64,000 nucleotides of DNA from Cerioporus squamosus (taxonomy: Eukaryota > Basidiomycota > Agaricomycetes > Polyporales > Polyporaceae), in NCBI GenBank assembly GCA_022592435.1, contig JABYQS010000151.1, forward strand, positions 29,033-93,032, given 5' to 3'. Every line of letters begins with the position of its first letter. The first letter of the stretch is position 1. Position numbers and translations under genes: made by a program. The notes under the pieces were generated by a model. The model was not told the origin of the DNA, searched no databases, and worked only from the letters and a program-made list of their open reading frames with translations. Positions 1 through 11,079 of this stretch are shown here, piece by piece.

Positions 1-1600
1 GGGCACTGTCCATCTCTATCCCCGACAATGTGGCACCACACCTGGAATACATCTATCCTACCACACAGTGCGTGGTACTGTGCTTCTGAACACTTTCGCT
101 GGTTTGCTGACTGAGGAACCCTCAGATTCATTCTGCCGCTTTCACGGGAGAAGCCGACCTTCAAGGTTGTCACGCCTCCGCCGGCCCTGACTTCAAAGAG
201 GCAGACTACAGATTGGTGTTCTTTCGACGTCATCCCGCAGTGTCTAGAGGAATATTACCACATTCCTGCGGCACCGGCTAATGCTTCAGGTAACAGCATT
301 GGCGTGAGTGCGTTCCTCGACGAGATGGCTACTGAAGACGACTTGGATGTGAGCGAACGCCTTTCACACTTGCCACTGGCAGCAGACCGATGCGTTGCTG
401 ACATTACGGGCAGATATTTTTCCTCGCGTGGAGGCCCGATGTCACTACCACCCCGGAATTCAAAGTCGTGTCCGTAGACAACGGTATCACCAGCGGAGAC
501 GCGACAGCAGAAGCTGTACGTGCTATCCTACATGTACAGTGCCGTAAACTAACGTCTACACAGAGTCTCGACATACAGTACACCGTCGGCGTTGCAACCG
601 GCGTCCCGACAACGTTGTACTCCGTCGGCGACCCAACTGGGCAGGGCTTCATCGATCTCGTCAACTTCCTACTTGCCCTGGACGAGCTCCCCCTAGTGCT
701 CACTACCAGCTATGGTTTCAATGAGGCTTCATTTGAAGGAGCAGAGGACTTTGCGAAGTGATTTTGTGTCATTTCTCCTCCGCTGTCCTTTGCGCTCATC
801 ATATGCCCTCTCAGTACCTTCTGCAACGCCTATGCTCAGCTCGGGGCGCGTGGAACCAGCGTCTTCTTCTGCTCGGGGGACAATGGCGTGTACAGCTTCT
901 CATTCGACAGTAGTTGCGATGCCACGACATTCGCACCCACCTTCCCCAGCGGTTGCCCGTTGTAAGTATCTCTGATACCCACCTGCATCAACGATCCGCA
1001 ATAGCTGAACTGCATCCGATTTCAGCTTGACTTCCGTGGGTGCCGCCACAGGGTACGACGGACCCGAAGTCGCGGCTGACTTTTCCGGCGGCGGCTTTTC
1101 GAACATCTTCGCTCAGCCTGACTACCAGAGCGCCGCGGTCGAGGGCTACCTGAGCGCCCTCGGGAGCACGAATGTAGGATTGTTCAACCGCACCGGGCGC
1201 GCATACCCCGATGTCTCTGCGCAGGCGGCGAGCTACATCACCAGGATCAACGGTACTTTCTACCGCTTGGACGGCACGAGTGCGTCCACCCCGGTGTGGG
1301 CGAGCGTTGTCGCGCTGCTGAATGACGCGCGCCTCAGCGCGGGGCAGCCCCCGCTCGGGTTCATAAACCCGCTGTTGTACTCGGAGGGCGCTGCAGCGCT
1401 GAACGATATTACGAGCGGGAGCAACCCCGGGTGTGGGGCGCAGGGCTTCCCTACGATGGAGGGATGGGATCCGGTACGGGCTGCTCGTTCGTTGCTCGTG
1501 CAAGGCTTGTCGGGCTGACTTCGCTCTCTGACAGGTGACTGGTCTCGGCACGCCGGACTACGAGAAGCTGCTGGCACTCGTTACGGGGCTCGGAGTCTGA
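1..1600 (+). CDS. Sedolisin-type serine-carboxyl peptidase (S53), 5' partial
   Basis: This is the 3' part of a secreted tripeptidyl-peptidase-like sedolisin, an acid protease that cleaves short peptides from protein ends outside the cell. The window opens inside the coding region, at the end of the propeptide (VAPHLEYIYPTTQ). Seen in order: the catalytic Glu and Asp in AEASLDIQY, split by an intron between about 515 and 564; the SGDNGV segment near 880; and the nucleophile motif GTSASTP, with its Ser codon at 1279-1281. The C-terminal DPVTGLGTPDYEKL segment precedes the stop at 1598-1600. At least five short introns are needed; clear ones lie at about 350-412, 516-563, 758-811 and 964-1025. 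The spliced frame is open with no lesion seen. The signal peptide and most of the propeptide lie outside the window. The family assignment is firm; substrate preference is not readable. Confidence 0.9.
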
Positions 1601-1789
1601 TGTCGGGCTGAAGATCTTAGCAGAAGTTGATTCGAAGAGTGAACCGATGTATGACTATCATGGAACAGTGGTTCCAACGCTCTATCTTTGTTCTTCGTTG
1701 ATGTACAGTACCGATGTTGACCGAACGCGCACAGAATTGCCATCCTGTCTTTGTGTCGATGATGGGTTTGCACTGCGCCCCTCCGCATC

Positions 1790-2137
1790 ATGTCTACCGT
1801 GCAGTATATGGCTCAGCGACCTGACTTCGAGTACCTCAGGGAAAGGGGCACGGGCTGGGCTATCTCGGACAAGTACCAGTGGCTGCCAACCGACTTCAGC
1901 TTCTTTGTCGCCATAGGCGAAGTCACGGCACTCTCGACACTCGACTCTTCATGCATCCAATCCTCGCCCGCTTCGTTGCCCCTCTTCAAGCGTGTGCTCT
2001 CCGACGTGCTCGACCCCGACATTTCGCGCGCCGTCGAGGCCGATCCTCGCGGCTGGTACGACCACATCGAGGTCCCGTCTCCGAGCGACGACGAGGTTAT
2101 GGAACACCACAGCCCGTGGGCAGATCTCTCTCCGTGA
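1790..2137 (+). CDS. Small hypothetical protein, 115 aa
   Basis: An ATG-initiated open frame of 115 codons starts about 190 bp after the sedolisin stop. The product is acidic, Trp- and Asp-containing, and has no signal peptide or membrane segment. No family was recognised. A GTGAGT donor overlaps the stop region near 2133, so the 3' end could be spliced onward rather than stop at 2137. Support is limited to an open frame of credible composition; it could be a lineage-specific gene or chance. Confidence 0.35.
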   Translation: MSTVQYMAQRPDFEYLRERGTGWAISDKYQWLPTDFSFFVAIGEVTALSTLDSSCIQSSPASLPLFKRVLSDVLDPDISRAVEADPRGWYDHIEVPSPSDDEVMEHHSPWADLSP

Positions 2138-2362
2138 GTTCTTTCAGTTTGCCATTTGATCCTCACTTGTATATAATTAGCTTGTACATTGCACCAGCTA
2201 TATTGCATCATAGCGTTCCGTTTGACGTGTCATGCTACGTCGTGATGCGTGAGTGAAGCTGCCGGGGATGCAGCTGCGGGTGTGCGTACTAGACTATCAC
2301 TTGACACTCGGCAGCTTCCGGCCTTTATTCTATCGTCGCACAACACACACGGAATAAAGCCA

Positions 2363-3407
2363 TTACTCGACGGGTTCCGGTGACCTGTCCCACTTCATCC
2401 GCTCGTCATACCACTGATGCAAGTCACGCACCACGACTCCAGCGATCCCGCGAATTTCAGCTGCGGACATGTTCTGTGTGGACATCATACCTGCTGCGCT
2501 TTCTAGAAGAGACTCCACGTCTGCCGCACATTCTGCAGGAAGAACAGAATCCATGAATTCCACCGTCCCTTTGAACCGTCAACAAGCAATCAGCACTGCG
2601 GATCACGAGCAACACGCGCTGAGAGGCACTCACGAGGTCTCCAGATGTCCGACGCCCCCTCGGATCCAGCCACGTACAGTTCTATACACACGTCGTACTG
2701 TAGCTCAGGGTGATAACCGTATATCTATGTCTTCTTCCCGCCGGCGCCGACCACGCATTTGTTCTCGCACGCGCGGTTGAAGTCGACGATCGTCGGCCAG
2801 TACGAGCCGTCCTTGAGTCCGCTGCCGCACGACGATTTTGTATTCGCCCACATCGCACTGTGACACGCCTGCTTGATGGATACGGCGAAGCCCGCGGTAT
2901 ACTCGTTTCCTGATGAACGATCCCGGAATTCGCTGAGGTAAAGAACTCATCAATACAGGAGAATGTCACTGGCACGCACCTGAACTGCAGAGACAAGTGG
3001 CACAGCGTCTTCCGAAGCTCGCGGCCTTCGTCGCTTGTGACCAACACCGCAGTGGTCCCTCGACACGTCGTGCCCACAGAAAGTCCAAGCAAGCGCGGTA
3101 TGTACTTCCCTTGGAGATGTCGCAGTTGGTACTGATAGAAGCCCGCTTCTCGCTCCAAGGCTCTTACGTCCTCAATGCCATACGCGATCTTGCACACGCT
3201 GTGGAAGCGGAAGGAAGGGTCCTCCGGGGTAGTGATGATAGAGCGGAAGACGCTGACGTCCGAGTCCTCCTTCTCTTGTAGGACCTCCGTCAATTCTGCC
3301 ACAAAGACGCTGTGAGGACAGCTAGAGGAGGGAGTGCTGATGAGAGGGTGCGCGTCGTGATCCGAAGTTGGCTGGTCGCCTGAAGGTGAAATATACAATT
3401 CAGTCAT
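2363..3407 (-). pseudogene. Protein-kinase-like gene, eroded
   Basis: The chosen start is the ATG at 3407, about 52 bp downstream of a TATA box. The first exon has the layout of a kinase N-lobe: VCKIAYG (candidate Lys), then EREAGFY (candidate helix-C Glu), then a YIPRLLGL segment. After an intron near 2940-2985, a catalytic-loop-like stretch HQAGVSQCDVGEYK and a DFG-like IVDFNRA lie in different frames. The second frame then meets a TAG at 2725-2727, beyond which it stays open (YGYHPELQYDV) to a further exon ending at 2363. A usual catalytic-loop Asn position reads Lys and DFG reads DFN. Loss of frame plus a nonsense codon suggests a decayed kinase or pseudokinase; sequencing indels could contribute. 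The kinase relation rests on spacing of motifs, not on a search. Confidence 0.5.
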
Positions 3408-4075
3408 CTCCGATAGTGACAGTCGTGTGGGAGTGAGAAGTGAACAGAACGCAGCCTCTATATAAATACCCATGATCGACGGCCGGCAACGATAGCCTGT
3501 CAGTTGCGCCATTGACGGCAATACTCCCGCATCCTGGAGCGGTAGCTCCCCAATTTGAGCTTCTGGATTCCGCTCCTGTTGCGATCGGGCCTGCCTGTTG
3601 CCCCGAGGACAAGTCGAGTGCTTAAAGACGGAATGCGAAGCTGGAACATCTCCATGAGGATAGTGGCAGATGGATGGTCTGACACTTAGCTTGATATGCA
3701 GCCGGGATTGACTGATTGGGTAGTCATGTCCTATCCGCCCCGCTATTCTTCCCACTTGCCAGCCTTTCAATCGAGCCCGGTGGACTGATGTGCCAGTGTG
3801 TCGTCCTCTGCATTGGGAGCCGTCTTGGTAGGCAGAACATCGTTGACATTCACATTGTAGTGTAAAACATGCAGCGAGGTAAACACAAGTATCAAAAGAT
3901 GGGCGAACCTGAGTGATGCGAGGAGAGCTGTCAATGGTAGGATCGCAATCTCGATCCGGCGCTAGAGACCCTCCCTCCTCCGTAAGCTTGACATATGCTC
4001 TTCGAACCGCAAGCGGGAGTCGTCAGGATGGTCGCGCTAAGAAAGCTATCAGAAGTCAAGACGCATGCTCGAGGA
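3408..4075. other. Intergenic, no gene seen
   Basis: Apart from the TATA box at 3459-3468 nothing convincing is seen. The longer open frames here are read-through of the minus-strand gene or have no recognisable content. Confidence 0.5.
3459..3468 (-). promoter_or_regulatory. TATA box of the kinase-like gene
   Basis: TATTTATATA, read on the minus strand, sits about 52 bp before the ATG at 3407. It argues against the upstream in-frame Met codons, which overlap the box itself. Confidence 0.5.
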
Positions 4076-4656
4076 TTAATAGGACATACTTCTACGACTG
4101 ACAGCAGCCTTGTACTGCTCCCTAAACGGTCCCGTCAAAGCGTACGCAACCTGTGCATACGACTTCGGGTCCATGCAGAACTCGCGCCGCTCATACAGCC
4201 TCTGCCACCGGTCCCACGCCGCCGGGTTCGACGCTCTAATCAACTCAGACACCCTCCTGCAGTCGGGCGAACGATGGCCCGCATGTAGTCGACAGGGTCC
4301 ACCCCGTACGTCCTGCACACGTACATCATGCCGAGCTCCTCGGGGCTCACCGTCGAGCTAACCTGTGCGAAGTCGACCCCTTCCTCGCCAGCCTTGACAC
4401 CCCGCACAGCGAGCCGCATGAGCTGCTGGTGCAGCCCGTGCGTGATGGGATACCGGTCGGGTTGTGCCAGCGCGTAAGTGCGCGGGAAGGTGATGCAGCC
4501 TTCCAGATCGTCTGGCCGCCACGTGTCGTCGAACAAGAGCCATTCGGAAGGCGCAATCGGTGTTGTTGGTAGTGTGTTTGGCGGTGTCGTCGGCCTCCGT
4601 GTCGAGGGGCGGGCGAAGGGATCCGGCGATAGAAGAGGGTCGTACGGATACGTCAT
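4076..4656 (-). CDS. Hypothetical protein with a reading-frame break
   Basis: The minus-strand ATG at 4656 opens a 138-codon frame with a Pro/Thr-rich N-terminus followed by a compact, probably globular segment (WLLFDDTWRPDD, then GMMYVCRTYGVDP). It stops at 4240. The next frame over carries a natural-looking continuation (SELIRASNPAAWDRW, then FCMDPKSYAQVAY) to a TAA at 4076, so the gene probably lost frame near 4250-4260; no intron with usual signals fits there. A TATA-like TTATATA lies near 4717-4723, about 65 bp upstream. No family was recognised. Either the protein truly ends at 4240 or one base is missing from gene or assembly. Confidence 0.5.
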
Positions 4657-5347
4657 GTTTCCGGTGGTCGACTATAAGAGAGTCGTCCAAGGTTGATATC
4701 GCAGGCATGGCGTTACGGTATATAACTCTTCTCCTGCTTTGGCCGCTTAGACATCTGGTGGAGGAACCACCAAATCCTGACTCGCTGTCGCAAGCGAGGC
4801 TTTGTTCCCTTTGTCCTCGCCCACGACGCAGGGACCTGCATCGCCTGCGCTCGCATCAGAACTTTTGCCTGAATAGGACACAGAGACTTGATGGAAGACA
4901 ACTTGCTAAACGGGTTTGGCTGCCGCGCGGGGATCGCGTCGCCACCTATCGCCAGAATCCCAAAGCGGGCCACTGGACGCGGTGATGGGCCATGTTTTCG
5001 AGCCAGTGATCGCATTGTGAGCGAAGCCCATTGTTGTCCAGTGTTACATGACAGCACATGGTGAGACGGAGCTTGCGGTGCTGCGTGCATACAGGGTAGA
5101 TCAGTAGAAGTCGCGAGCCTGAGGACGAGACTAAAGACTTATGCAGAGGTGGTTGCAAGGCCTGGCGATGTGGTTGGAGGTAACAAGCGAACTGGCCGCA
5201 ATGGACGGTGGATCAATGTAAGTACCGGCTTTGGTTCAGCTGAGGCCCACGTAAGCCATGCATCAAACCGGATCGGTTCGACGAGGCTATGCTCAAGTTG
5301 TTCAGCCAGTACAAGCGCCTGATGAGTTCCCCTCGTCGTCGATAAGT
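4657..5347. other. Intergenic, no gene seen
   Basis: It contains the presumed promoter of the minus-strand gene ending at 4656. A 125-codon minus-strand open frame at 4713-5090 has no recognisable composition and was not called. Confidence 0.45.
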
Positions 5348-6634
5348 ATGCTTGACTTGAATGTGCCGGTCGAGGTTTGTGAACAAGTTATTGACATGCT
5401 ATCGGACGACAGGAATGGCCTTACTACAGTGCGCCCTCACCTCTCGCGCATGGCGTCCACGATCCCGCCTCCATCTCTTCCGTTCCATCATGGCACTCCG
5501 ATCCGCCGGCGAACGACCGAACGTGTACGATCTCGCTGCTCTGTTGGATATGGACAAATCCATAGCACTCTTGATCCAAGAAGTTATCGTACTACTTGGA
5601 CGAGAAGTTCTCATACGACTCGTTGTTTGCAGTGCTCGGACATAGACTTCCACGATCGCGGAAGTTCTCGTTCGTCGGCACCTGGTCCCCGCACTTCGCC
5701 TACATATCACGCGGCGTACTTGCCTGCTCGCCTCGCGTTTGAGCCCATTCAGGTCTCTTTCTCTGGACGGTATGTCCCTATCATTTGGCGAACTCGCGCG
5801 GCTTCTAGGCACGCTCCCCCAACTCTCGCACCTCGCCCTTGACTCCGTTACATGGCTCCGATTCTACGACACATACTCTTCCGAGCTCATCAAGAGTGCC
5901 AGTTTGAAGCTTGAAACACTTCAGGTACGTCTCAGCTCCATGGAGTGGCCCGCCTGCCTTGCTGATCCGCCCACCGCTGTACTGTCAGATGATCAGCACC
6001 CATGGTCCCCCTTCATGCGTGGCAACGCTGTTGGACGCTGCGGATCTTACCGTCCCGGTGCGGGAGATCACTGTAGACGCCCGCAATTCCGCACCGCGTG
6101 CGTTCCCATTGCTCAGCGATCTCATGCTACCGGATTACTGAAGTAACATAACAGCCTTTTCATGGTTCTGTGCCAGTCTGCACAGATTCTCTGCCCTCCA
6201 CATCCTGAACATCGCCATTTGTCAAATAGCGACCCCACTGTACATTCGACATGGAGGGGGCCATACAGGTTCTCTCGAGCATCTCCTCCGGTTCCCTGCA
6301 ACAAGTCAACTTTGGCTGCCTGAACATTCCTCGCAGTCGATCCAGATATCCCGCGACATTCGAGCAGGTGTCGGAGGCTCTGCAAACCGTCTTTGCACGG
6401 GAGGAATATCAGCATCTCGAACAAGTGTGCGTGCGGGTGACGGAGGATGACGTGAGGTTACTGCCAGCTTTTGCCTCAAGCCTACCCCAGCTCCGCGATC
6501 GAGGCAACCTCGGATTGGCATGCGTGAGTCGCCTTTCTTTCCTCCATATATTTGTGCTTCGTGGCTCACTGCTGCGTGCGATACCTAGCCTGCCCCATCA
6601 GAGAGGACGACCCACTTTGGCGAAGACGGCATAG
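5348..6634 (+). pseudogene. F-box family copy A, frameshifted
   Basis: This is a degraded paralogue of the F-box genes at 9.8 and 42.8 kb. The N-terminus NVPVEVCEQVIDML is F-box-like but the expected continuation (QCALTSRAWRPRSRLHLF) lies in another frame. Further pieces that align with the siblings change frame again: LFAVLGHRLPR near 5620, GELARLLGTLPQLSHLALDS near 5785, DTYSSELI near 5870, a second exon from 5988 (THGPPSCVATLLDAAD), and a third part (QVLSSISSGSLQQVNFGC) near 6262. At least three frame changes are needed. F-box proteins normally recruit substrates to SCF ubiquitin ligases; this copy is unlikely to make a full product. The 3' end is approximate. Confidence 0.7.
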
Positions 6635-7020
6635 TCGGAGAAACCCCATCTAAAGAGACTCAAGAGAGACTGAAAGGGGGAAGCACGAAACGCGGGTAAG
6701 CGTAAGACAAATTGACTTCAAACGTCGAACGTGTCACACCGCACAATGTCAGATGTTGTATAAGAGGTAGATAGATTCTGGGCGACGAGATACGACAGCA
6801 GACACGAGTGCAGTGGCAGCGGCGACCGCGAGGTTGATATGAGACGTCGTGACGAGACGACAAGCTCCAGGGCAGCAGAGAATGTACATCGATTAGGAGA
6901 GACGTAACGAGAACGAGAACGAGAACGAGACGAGGATAGTAGAGCCGGTATAACAGAGGAAATAAGGCGAGTTGAGGTAGACGTGCGAGCGGAGGAGGCC
7001 AGAGGCGACGATGCGCCTCT
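6635..7020. other. Conserved 3' flank of LWWYD A1, with a short tandem repeat
   Basis: Read on the minus strand, this interval is clearly related to the sequence after LWWYD A3 (39945-40290), for example CGCCTCTGGCCTCC and CCGCTGCCACTGCACTCG. The duplication that made A1 and A3 therefore extended about 350 bp past the stop. Four tandem ACGAGA-type units lie at about 6907-6930. No gene was seen. Confidence 0.55.
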
Positions 7021-7821
7021 TCACAAGGGCGTGTTCAAATTCTGCGACACTGGTCAGTTGGGCAGTCGCGACACAGTAATGTGCGAACGTACCACTGTTA
7101 GATGCTCCCAGTCATACCACCAGAGCAGCTCCGGCTTATGGTCCCCGATAGTCATGGCTTCCTCGACAACGTCCACGACATTCTGGACACTCCCGGACAC
7201 TTCCTCCATTTCGTAGGTCCTCTCTTCGATGTTGCAGTTGTTGTAGATCGCGAACATACGCACATAGCCGCACGCAAAATGGGTGACCCTTTCGAGCTTG
7301 ATACCCGCCCGCGTTGAGAGGTCCTTCAAGAAAACAAGAATGTGGGCCAGTGTCTTGAGCGCACTGATGAGCTCATCGTTACTCTTCTGCTCCTCGGTGA
7401 GTTCGCCGCACTTGATTGAGGTCGTCCCCGCCAGCTCCGACAGCCACTCGTCGTCAAACGCGTCCAGCTCGAGATTATGGTGTGTGGCATAGTCCCACAC
7501 GAACTCCCGATTGTACGCCCAACCATATGCGAGCCGGAGCGGGGTGCCTCCCCTGCTGCCCATCATGCTCCTCTTCAACATCTTGCGCGGGCCGAAGATC
7601 GCGCTCAGCCTCGTCCACTTCTGTGAACGGCGTCAGACCTGGTCACTGCAAACTGAGGATAATAAAACTATACAGCTTCCTGCGCTGCTTTTGCCCGATC
7701 TGTGAACTTCAATGATACTAATCCCGTCGGTGTCAAAGCGCGTCCGCCCCTTCTCATCGACATCGAACTCGAAAAGATACTGATCATCGGGATGCTTGTT
7801 GGGAACGATTTTAGGATACAT
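7021..7821 (-). pseudogene. LWWYD family copy A1, exon-1 frameshift
   Basis: A member of the unrecognised three-exon family described at 8461-9255. Exon 1 runs from the ATG at 7821 to 7674 and is 148 nt, against 144 nt in A2 and A3. The excess is a 4-nt insertion after DTDGISI, so the conserved KFTDRAKAAQE segment is out of frame. Exon 2 (7620-7093, 528 nt) is fully open and has YGWAYNREFVWDYA, the GIKLERV segment and PELLWWYDWEHL. Exon 3 is the usual 21-nt mini-exon encoding NLNTPL and a stop (7041-7021). Unless the insertion is an assembly error, only a late internal start could give a product. It is the same strand as A2, about 640 bp away, so the two are a tandem pair. Confidence 0.65.
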
Positions 7822-8460
7822 GACAGTAGCGGTGTGGGAGAGCGATGGATGCAATGTGGTCAGCGGTCAGTGGGATGACTCAGGCAAGTAGGTGGTGGTC
7901 ACTGTCTGGGTCGAGTAAGGTCGCGTACCAAATGCAACTTCGCGTGACCGCGTCCTACTTGAGTGGGGTTGCCATATACGGTAACGGCGGTAAGTGAGAC
8001 TAAGTAGTCTGAGTCGGGCTCGAAGGGCGGCCTTCTGATCGTGTATTGCGTCGCACCCTTGGCCTCACCGGCACTGGCGAGACCACAAGCCTCCGGCCCA
8101 AATGGGAGTGATTTTGCGAGGCGAGACGGCATCCGAGGACAGACAAGGACACGACGGTGTTCAAAATTTGAACTATGTTACATAGGCTGGTAGCAGGTGG
8201 TGAACGACAACAACGAGGCACATGGACGAGAGGGCGCGAACAACGGGTACAGTGCGAGCGCACTGGTGGAACGAGAGAAGGTATGAGACAGCGTGGTATG
8301 AGCGAGATAAAAAAGTATCCTAAATGGGTGACGACGAGGAGACGTGACCCCACGAGAACAGTATGAGGGTAGAGCGGGTGGCCCAAGAGAGGGACCGTGG
8401 ATGGGACAGGATGCGATAGGCGCATAAACGCGGAGGCCGAAGGCGATGTGCGCCACGCCC
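7822..8460. other. Spacer between the tandem genes A2 and A1
   Basis: On the minus strand this is the 3' flank of A2 followed by the promoter side of A1. The first part weakly resembles the flanks after A1 and A3. The open frames here have no family resemblance and were not called. Confidence 0.45.
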
Positions 8461-9255
8461 TCACAAGGGAGTGCTCAGATCCTGTATAACGAGACGGGGT
8501 CAGGGAGATCACAGTCGCATCGTGACGTCGCACGTACCACCTGGAGATGCTCCCAATCATACCACCAAAGCAGCTCCGGCTTATGGTCTCCGACAGCCAT
8601 GGCCTCCTGAACAACATCCACGACTTTCTGGACACTCCCGGACACTTCCTCCATTTCGTAGGTCCTCTCTTCGACGTTGTAGTTGTTGAAGAGCTCGAAC
8701 ATCCACGGCCAATCGTACGAGAAAGGACACACCCGCACGAGCTGGATACCTGCCTTTTCAGACAGATCCTCGAGAACAAGGAGGCGGGCCAGTGTCTTGA
8801 GCCCGCTGACGAGCTTCTCGTTGCTCTTCTGCTCCTCAGTGAGTTCGCCGTACTTGATCAAGGTCGTCCCGGCCAGCTCCGTAAACCAAGCATCATCAGA
8901 CACGTCCATCTCGAGGTTGTGGTGTGTGGCATAATCCCATATGAACTCCCGCTTGTAGACCCAGCCGTATGCCAGCCGGGGCGGGTTGCCTCCTCTGCTG
9001 CCCATCATACTTTTCTTGAGTGCCTTACGCGGGCCGAAGATCGCGTTCAGCCTCCTCCATTTCTGTCAATGGCATCAGAAGTGATCGCTCGAAGTGAGTG
9101 AGCATGCGTACAGCTTCCTGCGCAGCCTTTGCGCGATCCGTGAACTTGGCACTTGTACCGTCGGTGTCAAACTGCATCCTCCCCTTTTCGTCGAGGTCAA
9201 ACTCGAAGAGATACTCGTCGTCGGGGTGCTCCCTCCGGTAGAAGTCAGGGTACAT
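8461..9255 (-). CDS. LWWYD family copy A2, unknown function
   Basis: An apparently intact gene of a family I do not recognise. Exons: 9255-9112 (144 nt), 9062-8538 (525 nt) and 8481-8461 (21 nt), with GTACGC and GTACGT donors and CAG acceptors; the protein is 229 aa. Exon 1 has a charged, aromatic N-terminus (HPDDEYLFEFDLDEKGR) and ends in KFTDRAKAAQEA. Exon 2 has FGPRK, SRGGNPPRLAYGWVY, LTEEQKSNEKL, GIQLVRV, NNYNVEERTYEM and the hallmark KPELLWWYDWEHL; exon 3 encodes DLSTPL. Exon sizes match A3 exactly. There is no signal peptide, membrane helix or recognised catalytic motif, so a soluble, probably cytosolic protein is likely. The neighbours are its paralogue A1 and F-box B. Function is unknown. 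Confidence 0.75.
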
Positions 9256-9464
9256 TGAGGCGGTATAGTTGCGACGGATGAGCTGAAGCTGAGGATGAGG
9301 CTGAGGCTGCTGAGCGAGCGATGGATCAAGTACGGGGGTGGTGGGATGGTGATGGTGGCGGTCTGGTTCAAGTTATACATGGAGTCGTTGAAGTTCAGCT
9401 GGGAAATGCGCCTTCCGTCTGAGTGGGGCCCTGTATGGTACAGTCAAGCTTCCGCTTTTGTCAA

Positions 9465-9720
9465 GCAGCTACGCAGGAAGTACTGGTCGGAGATATTGGT
9501 ATCATATGAGCGGTCCACTAGGTCAACTCCTCTCATCGCGTCGACTCCTTCCTCACCTTGTTTTGCCCCGACGCTGTATGTTGTCGACTTGTTCTTCGCT
9601 ATTGCATTGCGTTGGTCTTCTGGTATCTTACGGTATGCTATTCGGGACCACGACCGTCGACGTCGTCGCGCTTCGTCGCGACACGGTGTGACGTGATGCC
9701 GAGTCACACTGTACTAGTTC
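9465..9720 (+). repeat. Spacer repeat copy 1, with LWWYD 3'-end remnant
   Basis: About 220 bp here matches the inverted copy at 45355-45120 and the partial copy at 52573-52700 (shared landmarks TTGTTTTGCCCC, CGCTGTATGTT, TTGCATTGCGTT and the GTGACGTGATGCCGAGTCAC block). The first bases, CTACGCAG followed by GGAGATATTGG, resemble the acceptor and third exon of the D-type LWWYD genes, so a lost LWWYD gene probably stood here. It leads straight into the 5' flank of F-box B. Confidence 0.65.
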
Positions 9721-9796
9721 TCTCACGTGATGCGATGCCCACTTTGGACCACAGCCTCCCGCAGCCCGCTACCTCGCCTTCCCCCTCATCTCCCTG

Positions 9797-11079
9797 ATGT
9801 CCTCGACTAGTAATGTGCCCGTCGAGATTTGCCAGCATATCATTGACGCGCTATGGGACGACATTGGGACACTGAGACAATGCGCTCTCGCATGCCGCGC
9901 CTGGCTTCCGCGATCCCGGCTCCATATCTTCCACTCGATCACGCTCCGTGAACGGCCCAACGTCTACGCTTTCGCTAGTGTAATGCAGAGAGAACGATCG
10001 ATAGAACAGCTGGTACAGAGAATCAGGATAGATTTGGAGAAGCATACGTTCCTACTCGACTCGTTCTTCGCGGTGCTCGGCCACCGACTTCCACGACTAC
10101 GGGAGCTCTCTCTTACCGGTAATATGTTCCCCGGTTTATTCCATCGGCACATCACACGGCGTACTTGCTTGCACGCCTCTTTTATGGCTTCTATTACTTC
10201 ACTTAGTCTGTATAAGGTGACCTTTCTGACGTTCGGTGACCTTGCAAGGCTCTTAGACACGCTAACGCACTGTCTGACGCACCTCACTCTCGATTCTACA
10301 TCATGGATCACCTATGGTACATACTCTTCGGAGCTCATCACGAGTCGTAGCTTGAAGCTCGAAACATTTCACGTATGTGTGCTTTGCTAGCGATCAATCA
10401 TTTCTACGCCCTGATCTGCAGTGACAGATGAAGAACACCTATGGGCCCTCCTCGTGCGTGCGCACGATGCTACGCGCTGCAGACCCTTCCATGTTGCAGG
10501 AGATGACTGTAGATGCTTGCTGTCTTGTACAATTCACGCCTTGTGAGTGCCATTCCTCGCTGCACAGCCCAACACTGATAACTAACAGTTCAAAGCTTTT
10601 GAATGGTTCTCTGTCGATCTCCACGACTTCGCCGCCTTACGAAAGCCGTCCATCTATACGCATATGGAGCTAACGCCACTCGTGGGTCTAGAAGGAGCCA
10701 TGGCCGTTATCTCAAGTATAATATCCACATCTCTACGGCGCGTCACCCTCGACTGCTTCCACTCTCGCTCCGGGCAATCTGAGCTTCCTACTCTGTTGGC
10801 TGCAGTGTCCGAAGACCTGCAGCCGTGCTCTCTCGGACGGAATTCTCGAAACTGGAGGAAGTTTGCTTGCGGGTGACGGAACGTGACTCAGAGCTAGTAG
10901 AAGCTCTTGGTTCCAGCCTCCAGCATCTCTGCGATAGAGGTATCCTCGTGTTGGCATTTTGTGAGTTACCCCTCGTCACGTTCGATGTATCGCTCATCTG
11001 ATGCGTGTGGGTCCTAGACGACGGTGTAGATGATACAGGGGAAATGCGGTTTGCAAAGGAACACGTTTGTCGGGACTGA
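9797..11079 (+). pseudogene. F-box family copy B, one frameshift
   Basis: The best preserved F-box paralogue. ATG at 9797 gives NVPVEICQHIIDALWDD, then QCALACRAWLPRSRLHIF (the F-box), then leucine-rich segments (FFAVLGHRLPRLRELSL, FGDLARLLDTL, LTHLTLDST). Intron 1 follows KLETFH near 10372 and ends before the exon starting at 10428 (KNTYGPSSCV). Intron 2 lies at about 10543-10596, and the third exon continues FEWFSVDLHDFAALR. Compared with copy C, one G is missing in CTGCAGGCC near 10820, giving a stop at 10876; the next frame (EFSKLEEVCLRVTERD, then a last exon) continues to 11079. It could encode a shorter adaptor ending at 10876, or be intact if the base is an error. Probable role: SCF substrate adaptor. 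Confidence 0.6.

Noticed and set aside
988..1551. Long antisense frame opposite the sedolisin
   Set aside because: Shadow of a GC-rich coding exon; Arg-rich without motif.
2682..3770. A 362-codon minus-strand open frame
   Set aside because: It reads through an intron of the kinase-like gene and through the TATA box at 3459-3468; only its middle part matches a domain.
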